This document shows, one piece after another, positions 1 through 5,595 of a stretch of DNA of 5,905 nucleotides (within the stretch, counting starts at the first letter, position 1; every line of letters begins with the position of its first letter). Origin of the DNA: a bacterium (GTDB lineage: Bacteria; Electryoneota; RPQS01); assembly GCA_018814465.1 (NCBI GenBank), contig JAHIZR010000077.1:1-5905 (forward strand). The letters run 5' to 3'. The position numbers were made by a program, and so were the translations under genes. The notes beneath the pieces were generated by a model, which was given only the letters and a program-made list of their open reading frames with translations, made no database searches and was not told where the DNA came from.

Positions 1-425
1 AAATTTTTCATCGGCTTAACCGCTTCCGCCAGCGCGGTTTTCTGATCGAGATTGCCTTCCAAGTAGGGCTGCAAAGCGGTTGTGTTGATCTGGTTCAACG
101 TGGGCGACATGATATAGAAAGTGAGTATCATCGCAAGACCGACGACGAGCTGCGCCGGGGGCACTTGAGCCGCTCCCATCGCCTGTCTGAGGAAATGGAA
201 GACGATAATCAATCGGGTGAAGCTCGTCATCATCAGCACGAGCATTGGAGCCAGCGCCATGAGCGTCAGCAGGCCGACTATCTGGAGTGTCGAAACCACT
301 TTCTCGGGATTGTCAGTCTGCTCGAAATTCATTGAGATGCCGGGGACGCCCTGCGCTTGTGCGGGTTCCGGGATCAGCAATCCGGTCAGTCCAAGCAAGA
401 TGATGAGAAAGAGGAGTTGTTTCAC
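1..425 (-). CDS. fliP: Flagellar export gate protein FliP, N-terminal 141 residues (truncated by window edge)
   Basis: FliP is a core inner-membrane subunit of the flagellar type III export gate, forming with FliQ and FliR the channel for rod, hook and filament proteins. The visible part starts with a cleavable-looking signal peptide (residues 1-24, a Leu/Ile-rich core ending in AQA), as is known for many FliP proteins. It continues into the first membrane segment (about 48-66) and the signature stretch SFTRLIIVFHFLRQAMG (68-84), followed by PPAQLVVGLAMILTF (89-103) and IMSP, all diagnostic of the family. The start is a GTG at 425-423, supported by a GGAGAG ribosome site seven bases upstream. 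It shares the bases GTGA with the fliO stop codon, so its translation is probably coupled to fliO. The reading frame is open to the window edge; about 40% of a normal FliP is missing. Confidence 0.96.
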   Translation of the reverse strand, partial: MKQLLFLIILLGLTGLLIPEPAQAQGVPGISMNFEQTDNPEKVVSTLQIVGLLTLMALAPMLVLMMTSFTRLIIVFHFLRQAMGAAQVPPAQLVVGLAMILTFYIMSPTLNQINTTALQPYLEGNLDQKTALAEAVKPMKN

Positions 426-766
426 CTTTCGGCTCTCCGCAGGAAGTCTTTAAAGGATGGCAATGGCGACTTGCTTCCGCTGACCGCCTCAGCAATGAGA
501 TCCATATTCTCAGAGTCTTCAATTTCCATCAAGGGAGTCATCATTTTGTCCGTTGAACCGACAAGAAGCAGTTTATTTCCGACTTCGATAATATAGATTT
601 GTTTCCCGGGCGCAAGCGTTTTTACGCCCAGCAGTTTCCAGCCCCGGACGCCTTTCTCAAAGCCGCCTTTTGCGAGACCCATGCGACGGAATCCCCAGGC
701 CATCAGCAGAATAAGCCCGAGGATGCCGATCAGCGCGGCAAATGTCTTGATGACTTCAACGCCCAC
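422..766 (-). CDS. fliO: Flagellar biosynthesis protein FliO
   Basis: FliO is a small membrane protein that helps assemble the FliP ring of the export gate. This 114-residue protein has one N-terminal transmembrane helix (about 6-25), followed by a basic segment and a cytoplasmic domain with the family pattern LGVKTLAPGKQIYIIEVGNK (46-65) then LLLVGST. The tail (about 85-114) is charged and probably flexible. The start is GTG at 766-764, two bases after the fliN stop, with no recognisable ribosome site, so re-initiation after fliN is likely. Its TGA overlaps the fliP start by four bases. Position between fliN and fliP is the classical one. FliO is poorly conserved, so the call rests on the membrane topology, the LG-K-x-L-x-pG motif and the neighbours together. 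Confidence 0.9.
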   Translation of the reverse strand: MGVEVIKTFAALIGILGLILLMAWGFRRMGLAKGGFEKGVRGWKLLGVKTLAPGKQIYIIEVGNKLLLVGSTDKMMTPLMEIEDSENMDLIAEAVSGSKSPLPSFKDFLRRAER

Positions 767-768
767 GT

Positions 769-1659
769 TTAATTGCGGCTGACAGCCAGTCGCTCCTCGG
801 GTGTTGAGAGTTCGGTTAGGCGTACCGCGAAGTTTTCATCGATGACCACAACTTCGCCGCGCGCGAAACGCTTATGATTGACATACAGATCAACGGGCTC
901 GCCGGATAGCTTATTCAGCTCCACGACCGAACCCGGCGACAATTTGACGATATCGCGGATGAGCATATTCGTTCTGCCCAGTTCAATCGCGATCGGGAGT
1001 TCGATATCCATGACCAACCCGATTTCTTCGCGCAGAGAGGTGCTGTAATCAACGCGAGGATCATCGGCGGCTTCCGATTCGGATTCCTGGATTACACCGG
1101 CAGCGGTACGCGGATAGATTGAATCCCAGAACTCATTGGAGATAATCACCGCGAACTTATGTTTGCCATCCACATCAAATTCATATTCCGAGAAAGTCCA
1201 TGTTCCTCCGGCAAAATCATTCGGAGTCAGATCCATGATAACATTCTTAACATCATCGAAGCCGAAAGAGGTTCCGATTTCCTGTCCGATCTGGGAAGAG
1301 AACGCCGAAATTGCCTCTTTGTAGAGATCGCGCATCGGTTCAAGATGTAATTCTTGGGCGAATTCAGCTTTGCCGTCGCCCATGTTGAGCAGATCCCCGA
1401 TCACAGCGGCCGAATCCTTGGTACTCGCGATGCGAACTCTGCCTTGTCCGCCGAAGGTGCAGGTCAGAGTGCACACGATCAATTCGCCCGGGTAAACCGC
1501 TTTGACTTCTTTATAGTCGAATGCATGCGGTTTGCTGCTCTTGACAGCGACATCGCGGTCGAGAAAGGATTTGAGTGATTGCTCCAGAATCGAACGCAGG
1601 CTCTCATCTGCGGCAATGATGCGTGAATCCAAAACCGGATTTCTAAAAAGCTCACTCAT
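769..1659 (-). CDS. fliN: Long FliN/FliY-type motor switch protein with CheC/CheX-like N-terminal domain
   Basis: This is a C-ring switch component of 296 residues, far longer than enterobacterial FliN (about 137) and closer to Bacillus FliY. The C-terminal SpoA/FliN domain (about 213-288) has the typical LGRTNMLIRDIVKLSPGSVV (227-246) followed by LNKLSGEPVDLYVN and ARGEVVVIDENFAVRLTE. Residues about 15-185 look like a CheC/CheX/FliY fold, with an acidic linker (about 190-205) between. The helix at 109-129 has D111-x3-E115-x2-S118, resembling the CheC-family phosphatase motif but with Ser where Asn is expected; I saw no clear second copy. I chose the ATG at 1659 because GAGGAG lies seven bases upstream. 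A GTG-type start 36 bases further up is possible but would overlap fliM by 44 bases and has no such site. Annotators may call it fliY. Confidence 0.92.
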   Translation of the reverse strand: MSELFRNPVLDSRIIAADESLRSILEQSLKSFLDRDVAVKSSKPHAFDYKEVKAVYPGELIVCTLTCTFGGQGRVRIASTKDSAAVIGDLLNMGDGKAEFAQELHLEPMRDLYKEAISAFSSQIGQEIGTSFGFDDVKNVIMDLTPNDFAGGTWTFSEYEFDVDGKHKFAVIISNEFWDSIYPRTAAGVIQESESEAADDPRVDYSTSLREEIGLVMDIELPIAIELGRTNMLIRDIVKLSPGSVVELNKLSGEPVDLYVNHKRFARGEVVVIDENFAVRLTELSTPEERLAVSRN

Positions 1660-2641
1660 GAACAATCTCCTCAAGGTTATTAATGCGACGCGCAATGCGA
1701 ATCGCTCTCTTTTTCTTTGATATACCGGGGGTTCCCCAGAATTTCACTTTTCCATCCACCCAAACCTTCAGGGGGTCGTCTGTTCGTTGATCCAGCCGGA
1801 TCACATCTCCGACCTTGAGAGTCAGGTAGTCTTTCATATTAAGTTTTGTCGAACCCAGTTGGGCGGTAAAGGGGAGTTCCGTTAAGCGAACTCGATTATA
1901 CAGCTCCTCGAATTCTCTTTTTTTCAGCCGTTTCGTGCCGACATTTGCCCAGCTGTTGGAAAGGTTTTGAATCAGCGGATCCAGAACAAAATAGGGAAAG
2001 CAGATATTCATCGGATAAGAGGTATCCCGGATGATGATATCGAACGAGATTACCGCGGCGGTTTCCGATGCCGGTGCGATTTGAACGAATTGCGGATTGG
2101 ATTCGAAGGATTCGACATAAACTCCGAGATCGTACACGTTTCTCCATGCCTCGGAGAGCGTGCTAAGCGCCGAATCGACAACACGGCTCATGATGCTTTG
2201 TTCGATCACGGTTAGTTCACGGACGGTGTTGATACGTGCTTCGGTGCCTCCGAGCAGGCGATCAACAACCATCAAGCCGAATTCCGTACTGATTTCCAGG
2301 ATGACCGAGCCTTTGAGTTTGGCTGAGGATACGATGTAGATACACGACGGCACGGAGAGTGAGAGCATGTATTCCGAGTAGGCGGCTTGATCGATCGACA
2401 GCAAATTGATATCCACGAGAGTCCGCAAGCTTCCGGACAAATAGGTTCCGAACGATCTTGCGAACGCATCATGGATTGTCCTCAGGGCACGCAGTTGATC
2501 TTTTGATATTCGATCAGGGTGTTTGAAATCGTAGAGGTGAATCGGCCGCTTTGGAGCCTCCTCTTCGACCTGAACAGTTTCTGTCGCGGAAACATTCCGC
2601 AACAGCGCGTCAATTTCGTCTTGGGTAAGGATTTTACTCAT
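1652..2641 (-). CDS. fliM: Flagellar motor switch protein FliM
   Basis: FliM forms the middle of the C-ring, binds FliG above and FliN/FliY below, and receives phosphorylated CheY. The 329-residue length is normal. The N-terminus carries the CheY-P docking peptide ILTQDEIDALL (4-14), then a flexible acidic linker, then the family hallmark YDFKHPDRISKDQLRAL (37-53). The CheC-like middle domain spans about 45-235, including STEFGLMVVDRLLGG (118-132) and a region NPQFVQIAP (182-190). The C-terminal SpoA domain covers about 250-305. After it comes a basic tail (308-320). The FliG-contact GGxG motif reads GGTE here (131-134), an unusual last position. The start is ATG at 2641, 11 bases after the fliL stop, with a GAGA-type weak ribosome site. 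The intact docking peptide indicates chemotactic control, although no cheY is in the window. Confidence 0.98.
   Translation of the reverse strand: MSKILTQDEIDALLRNVSATETVQVEEEAPKRPIHLYDFKHPDRISKDQLRALRTIHDAFARSFGTYLSGSLRTLVDINLLSIDQAAYSEYMLSLSVPSCIYIVSSAKLKGSVILEISTEFGLMVVDRLLGGTEARINTVRELTVIEQSIMSRVVDSALSTLSEAWRNVYDLGVYVESFESNPQFVQIAPASETAAVISFDIIIRDTSYPMNICFPYFVLDPLIQNLSNSWANVGTKRLKKREFEELYNRVRLTELPFTAQLGSTKLNMKDYLTLKVGDVIRLDQRTDDPLKVWVDGKVKFWGTPGISKKKRAIRIARRINNLEEIVHE
1667..1672 (-). promoter_or_regulatory. Ribosome-binding site of fliN
   Basis: On the minus strand this reads GAGGAG, seven bases before the ATG at 1659. It lies inside the last codons of fliM and decides the start: initiation at 1659 gives an eight-base overlap with fliM, a common coupled arrangement, whereas the upstream in-frame start at 1695 has no comparable site. 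Confidence 0.8.
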
Positions 2642-2652
2642 GGGATATCTCG

Positions 2653-3210
2653 CTATTGAAGCACATAATCGGCGAAAACCACCGTTTCAACGACTGTCTC
2701 CGCAAGCTGTTTATTGACGGTGTCTCTGATTTCATTCCGCAGGGAATCGCGGTAGGTCAAGCTTGACAGTTGTGCCATGGATTTGGAAGACAGCAGGGAG
2801 AGCACTGCATCTCGAATCAGCACCGAGCGCGCTGTAATTTCGGTTTCCGCGCTATCCGACTGAGTCTGCAGTCCAAGCCGAGTCGCGAGGTAACGCCGCC
2901 CTTCGGTGCCGGCGGGGTTTACCACGATCTCATCCAGCATAATGATTATCGGAGCACCCGAAGCAGTTTTTTCGCCGTGGTCTTCTCCATGACCTTCATC
3001 CGATCGCTCGACTTCGGCGATTTCGGCTTGTGCAGTGTTATCAAAGAAAAGTGACTTCTGCAGGAAGTAGGATCCGGCAATTTGGAGCAGAACGACGCCG
3101 GCAATGATAAGATACTTCATCAGCGGCAGCTTCGACTTCGGCTTCGGCTCCGCCTCGGGCTGCGGTTCTTCTTCCGCGGTCTTTGGAGCTTTTGCTTTTT
3201 CTTCAGCCAT
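2653..3210 (-). CDS. fliL: Flagellar basal body-associated protein FliL
   Basis: FliL is a single-pass inner-membrane protein that surrounds the MotAB stator and supports torque or stator recruitment. The 185 residues show the usual layout: a charged cytoplasmic N-terminus rich in Glu, Pro and Lys (1-28), one transmembrane helix (about 31-51), a linker rich in Asp, Glu, Gly and His (about 60-84), and a periplasmic stomatin-like domain (about 86-185). Family features include LDEIVVNPAGTEGRRYLATR (92-111) and a C-terminal FADYVLQ (179-185). The ATG at 3210 has only a weak AGG ribosome site and is the first gene after the 211-bp intergenic region, so it is probably the first gene of the fliL-fliM-fliN-fliO-fliP unit. 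Sequence conservation in FliL is low, but topology, ending and position before fliM make the call firm. Confidence 0.95.
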   Translation of the reverse strand: MAEEKAKAPKTAEEEPQPEAEPKPKSKLPLMKYLIIAGVVLLQIAGSYFLQKSLFFDNTAQAEIAEVERSDEGHGEDHGEKTASGAPIIIMLDEIVVNPAGTEGRRYLATRLGLQTQSDSAETEITARSVLIRDAVLSLLSSKSMAQLSSLTYRDSLRNEIRDTVNKQLAETVVETVVFADYVLQ

Positions 3211-3236
3211 AATTTGCCTGAGTAAATGAGATATAC

Positions 3237-3265
3237 AGCATCCATAGCCGGATGCTACGGGCTAT
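3237..3265 (-). repeat. Overlapping inverted repeats in the fliL leader
   Basis: Two perfect inverted repeats interlock. AGCATCC (3237-3243) pairs with GGATGCT (3250-3256), seven base pairs with a six-base loop. ATAGCC (3244-3249) pairs with GGCTAT (3260-3265), six base pairs with a ten-base loop. Each stem uses the other's loop, and there is no linker that would allow both to form as a pseudoknot, so they are alternatives. In the fliL transcript the structure would end 26 bases before the ATG. A regulatory role is inference only. Confidence 0.5.
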
Positions 3266-3267
3266 TG

Positions 3268-3296
3268 TTGACAAGCGATTGCTTGTTTAATACAGT
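3268..3296 (+). promoter_or_regulatory. Sigma70-like promoter facing away from fliL
   Basis: The plus strand has TTGACA (3268-3273), a perfect -35 box, then a 17-base spacer and TACAGT (3291-3296), which matches four of six -10 positions. Predicted start is near 3303. It points into the flgE 3' region, antisense to flgE, and is followed at once by a strong ribosome site at 3303-3313. All surrounding genes run the other way, so this could be chance, an antisense or small RNA promoter, or the promoter of a short unrecognised gene. Confidence 0.4.
3271..3286. repeat. Perfect 6-bp dyad, possible operator
   Basis: ACAAGC-gatt-GCTTGT is a perfect inverted repeat with a four-base centre. It overlaps the end of the -35 box and the spacer of the plus-strand promoter-like sequence, a common place for a dimeric repressor. 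It also lies upstream of fliL on the other strand. The regulator is unknown and chance cannot be excluded for a repeat this short. Confidence 0.35.
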
Positions 3297-3378
3297 GTAG
3301 TCAGGAGGAGGAGTTTATCGTGAAGACGAATTGCTTCAGCGACCAATTGGCACTCGAGGGGAATCGCGGAAAGAAGCG

Positions 3379-3412
3379 GCCTGCGGGGCTGCGGCATCAC
3401 AGCCCCGCAGGC
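3379..3412 (-). terminator. Probable intrinsic terminator after flgE
   Basis: A perfect 12-bp GC-rich stem, GCCTGCGGGGCT (3379-3390) with AGCCCCGCAGGC (3401-3412), begins ten bases after the flgE stop codon and has a ten-base loop. On the minus strand it is followed by CGCTTCTTTCC, a T-rich but interrupted tract, so termination may be partial. It fits the end of the flgD-flgE block. On the plus strand no T tract follows, but the stem could cap a short antisense RNA. Confidence 0.7.
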
Positions 3413-3421
3413 AGTAAGCTA

Positions 3422-5095
3422 TTAACGCTTGAGCTGCGTTACTTCGTTCAGCAACTGGTCAGCCACCGTGATCACGCGGGAATTCGATTGAAATCCTCTT
3501 TGCGCGATGATCATATCGGTGAACTGTTCCGCCAGGTCAACCGTGGACAGTTCAATGAATCCGGAGAAGATCTTGTTAACCGTTCCTGCTTCCAGGCCGA
3601 TTTGCGGATCACCGGAGTTGACGGTCGCACTGTAGATGTTGTCGCCAGCCAAGGTCAAACCAGCGGGATTCGAGAATCTCGCGATCGCGATTTGACCGAG
3701 GACACGGGACTCACCATTCGAGTAAGAACCGACAATCTTTCCTGAATTATCCACTGAGAAGTCCGACAGAACACCTGACGAGTGTCCATCCTGACTTATT
3801 GCAACAGTCGTGCTTGGAGCGGCAAATTGAGTAATGCCGTCAAAAGTACCGACCGTACCACCATTCAGATTAACCACGATACCCTGCGCCTGCGGAGGCT
3901 GGAAGGTCAGGGGGCCGCCTTCAAAGGCCAGCAGCGAACCGTCCGTGTTGAAGCGCAGTGTTCCAGAGTCACCGGCGAGACGGGCGTTGATATCATCGAT
4001 CGCGCCATCATCGACGGTCGCTTCCCATGTCCAGACATTGGTCTGCGTCACATCCTGCGTGAATGTGATTTCGACCTGATGCTTATCGCCACGGCTATTA
4101 TAGATCGAGATTGAAGAGGAATGCGTTCCGGTCGTACCATCACTCGTTGTGACGAAAGTAGGCATAACCATCGTCGATGCCTGCGATCCATCGGCATCGA
4201 TGAACTCCATTGCAATCGAAGTGCTGCTGTTACCGGCAAGGTTATCACGCAGGATAATGCTTCCAGAGGCATCGATACTCAGCAGCGATCCCATCTGATC
4301 CTGGCTGTTGTATGCGTCAACCGCATTAAAACGATCGATAAGGTCGCCAAATGTCGTTCCGTCATTTGACTCGCCATAAATGAAGGAAACATTAACGGCT
4401 TCACCGGCCCGATTGGTGGCGGTCAGTCTGATAACGTCGCCGTCGTTTAAAGCAGAAGTCACTTGATCAAGATCGTTGAGCATGGTGTTACGGTTTGCCG
4501 GATTGCCGCTGGTTTTAAAAGCGAATGAGGATGCAAATGACTGAACTTTAGAGGCATTTGCGTCAAGGTTAGAAAAGTAATTGATGTTGGTTGTCGCGCG
4601 CGCCGGATCGACTTCTCCGAAAGGCAGGCTGAGGGGTTCGACAGCGGAAGAAGTGATCAGATTGCCATCCTTATCAGCAAGTCTGCCCAGAACATTGAAG
4701 CCGCCGCCGGAAGAAAGCAGCGAACCGTTCGCGTCGATCTGGAAATTGCCCGCCCGAGTGTAGTAATTAGATACTCCATCACCGACGACAAAGAATCCAT
4801 CACCCTGAATGGCGAGGTCGTTCCGATTCCCTGTGTTTTCAAAGTTGCCTTGTGTGAAGACACGATTGACAGCGGCGACACGCGAACCGAGACCGATTTC
4901 AATCGCGTTTGAACCGCCGGAGTTGTCGCCCGGAGCCTGCGCCGCGCGTAAGAGCTGCGAGAATCCTGTTGAGAAGGAGACATTGCTCTGTTTAAACCCG
5001 ATAGTGTTGACATTGGCGAGGTTGTCGCCAATGACATCCATCTTGGTTTGATGATTGCTCAGTCCTGAAACTGCGCTAAAGAGTGATGACATCAT
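3422..5095 (-). CDS. flgE: Flagellar hook protein FlgE, with enlarged central region
   Basis: FlgE polymerises about 120-fold into the universal joint between rod and filament, after export through the type III gate. The N-terminal D0 helix has SLFSAVSGLSNHQTKMDVIG (4-23) and DNLANVNTIGFK (24-35). The D1 region includes the flagellar basal-body signature NDLAIQGDGFFVV (92-104) and YYTRAGNFQIDANG (111-124). The C-terminus GFIELSTVDLAEQFTDMI (512-529) then AQRGFQSNSRVITVADQLLN (531-550) is typical of hook proteins. The length, 557 residues, exceeds the roughly 400 of enteric FlgE; extra sequence lies around 190-310 and is probably an outer-domain insertion. No cysteine is present. Two ATG codons stand in tandem at 5095 and 5092; GGAAGGG at 5113-5107 serves either. 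It follows a 94-bp leader and ends at a hairpin terminator. Confidence 0.97.
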   Translation of the reverse strand: MMSSLFSAVSGLSNHQTKMDVIGDNLANVNTIGFKQSNVSFSTGFSQLLRAAQAPGDNSGGSNAIEIGLGSRVAAVNRVFTQGNFENTGNRNDLAIQGDGFFVVGDGVSNYYTRAGNFQIDANGSLLSSGGGFNVLGRLADKDGNLITSSAVEPLSLPFGEVDPARATTNINYFSNLDANASKVQSFASSFAFKTSGNPANRNTMLNDLDQVTSALNDGDVIRLTATNRAGEAVNVSFIYGESNDGTTFGDLIDRFNAVDAYNSQDQMGSLLSIDASGSIILRDNLAGNSSTSIAMEFIDADGSQASTMVMPTFVTTSDGTTGTHSSSISIYNSRGDKHQVEITFTQDVTQTNVWTWEATVDDGAIDDINARLAGDSGTLRFNTDGSLLAFEGGPLTFQPPQAQGIVVNLNGGTVGTFDGITQFAAPSTTVAISQDGHSSGVLSDFSVDNSGKIVGSYSNGESRVLGQIAIARFSNPAGLTLAGDNIYSATVNSGDPQIGLEAGTVNKIFSGFIELSTVDLAEQFTDMIIAQRGFQSNSRVITVADQLLNEVTQLKR

Positions 5096-5189
5096 AAGGC
5101 ATTTTTCCCTTCCGGGCGTCCATCGTTCCGCCCGTCTTGAGGCCTCCTACAAGAGGACCGGCCATGAGTGAATTGATTGGTTTTGTTTT
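5096..5189 (-). promoter_or_regulatory. flgE leader with two tandem hairpins
   Basis: Between the small flagellar-operon gene and flgE, the minus-strand transcript can form two stems. The first pairs GGCC (5160-5163) and AGGA (5154-5157) with TCCT (5145-5148) and GGCC (5141-5144), with a two-base bulge and five-base loop. The second is CGGGCG/CGCCCG (5129-5134 with 5113-5118) with a ten-base loop, ending right where the GGAAGGG ribosome site of flgE begins. An A-rich stretch follows the upstream stop codon. I did not find a good promoter. Control of flgE translation or mRNA processing is possible but unproven. Confidence 0.4.
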
Positions 5190-5591
5190 TTATACGAATA
5201 CTGTGCTATCTATTTGTGTGAAGACATGTCCGGAATGAACCGCGTTATCGAGCGCGGTTACAACCGTCCGGTTTTTAACGCTGACTACGAAAGCCAAGTT
5301 GTCGAGCAGTACGAGTGAATCTTTGGAACCTTTCTCTTCGGCTTGTCCCACTCCCTGGCGAAGTCTGTCCATTTGCTGGTCATTCAGGCAGATCTGCCGT
5401 GACTGAAGCCTGTTTTGGGCGTGGGCTGAGAACTTCAGCGACTCGGGCGACTTCAGTTCTTGATACAGGACATCGCTGAAGTCAGCGCCGCTGGTTTTCG
5501 GATTAACGCTGCTGGATGCCTCAGGTCGTGCAACCGGATTAACGGAGCGCGCGGCGGGAATCGGCGGGAGTTTGCTGATATTGTCAATCAT
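5190..5591 (-). CDS. Conserved flagellar operon protein, TIGR02530-like (function unknown)
   Basis: This 133-residue protein matches what I know of the TIGR02530 / putative flagellar family, encoded between flgD and flgE in many fla/che clusters; its role is not established. Residues 1-36 are Pro, Ala and Ser rich and probably disordered. The conserved part has FSAHAQNRLQSRQICLN (54-70), then DRLRQGVGQAEEKGSKDSLV (75-94), LLDNLAFVVSVKNRTVVTAL (95-114) and the ending VFTQIDSTVFV (123-133). No signal peptide or membrane segment is visible, so it is probably cytoplasmic or exported by the flagellar gate. I chose the ATG at 5591, four bases after the flgD stop. An in-frame GTG at 5630 would overlap flgD by 35 bases and has no ribosome site. 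The ribosome site at 5591 is also weak, suggesting coupling to flgD. Confidence 0.88.
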   Translation of the reverse strand: MIDNISKLPPIPAARSVNPVARPEASSSVNPKTSGADFSDVLYQELKSPESLKFSAHAQNRLQSRQICLNDQQMDRLRQGVGQAEEKGSKDSLVLLDNLAFVVSVKNRTVVTALDNAVHSGHVFTQIDSTVFV

Positions 5592-5595
5592 GGCA

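Larger units (their letters stand above)
3211..3421. other. fliL/flgE intergenic region with several signals and no confident gene
   Basis: This 211-bp stretch separates two tight gene blocks. From low to high coordinates it holds the fliL leader with overlapping inverted repeats (3237-3265), a plus-strand sigma70-like promoter with a dyad in its spacer (3268-3296), a very strong plus-strand ribosome site (3303-3313), and the flgE terminator stem (3379-3412). I found no remnant of flbD, motA or motB in any minus-strand frame. I found no good minus-strand sigma70, sigma28 or sigma54 promoter for fliL; the best sigma28-like match is a lone CACGATAA at 3323-3316 without a matching -35 box. Confidence 0.7.

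Noticed and set aside
1660..1695. Longer N-terminus for the FliN protein (start at 1695)
   Set aside because: It overlaps fliM by 44 bases and lacks a ribosome site, while ATG 1659 has GAGGAG at ideal spacing.
3316..3323. Sigma28-like -10 box CACGATAA upstream of fliL on the minus strand
   Set aside because: No TAAA-like -35 element lies at the right distance, so it is not supported as a flagellar sigma promoter.
3287..3397. Minus-strand frame of 36 codons in the fliL/flgE gap
   Set aside because: Its ATG lies in the loop of the terminator stem with no usable ribosome site, and the short peptide resembles nothing known to me.
3320..3745. Plus-strand open frame of 141 codons starting at GTG 3320
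   Set aside because: Three quarters of it is antisense to the well-supported flgE, and the protein has no recognisable family. The strong upstream signals are kept as a finding, but I do not call it a gene.
5076..5123. 15-codon upstream frame (MDARKGKMPYDVITL) overlapping the flgE start
   Set aside because: The ATG sits in a hairpin loop with a poor ribosome site; short frames like this are common by chance.
5145..5165. Possible sigma54 promoter (TGGC then TTG) before flgE
   Set aside because: The spacing between the -24 and -12 elements is one base too long and the GC of the -12 element is GT.
5096..5189. Cyclic di-GMP riboswitch in the flgE leader
   Set aside because: Considered because of the paired stems before a flagellar gene, but I could not recognise the conserved loop and junction sequences of the known classes.
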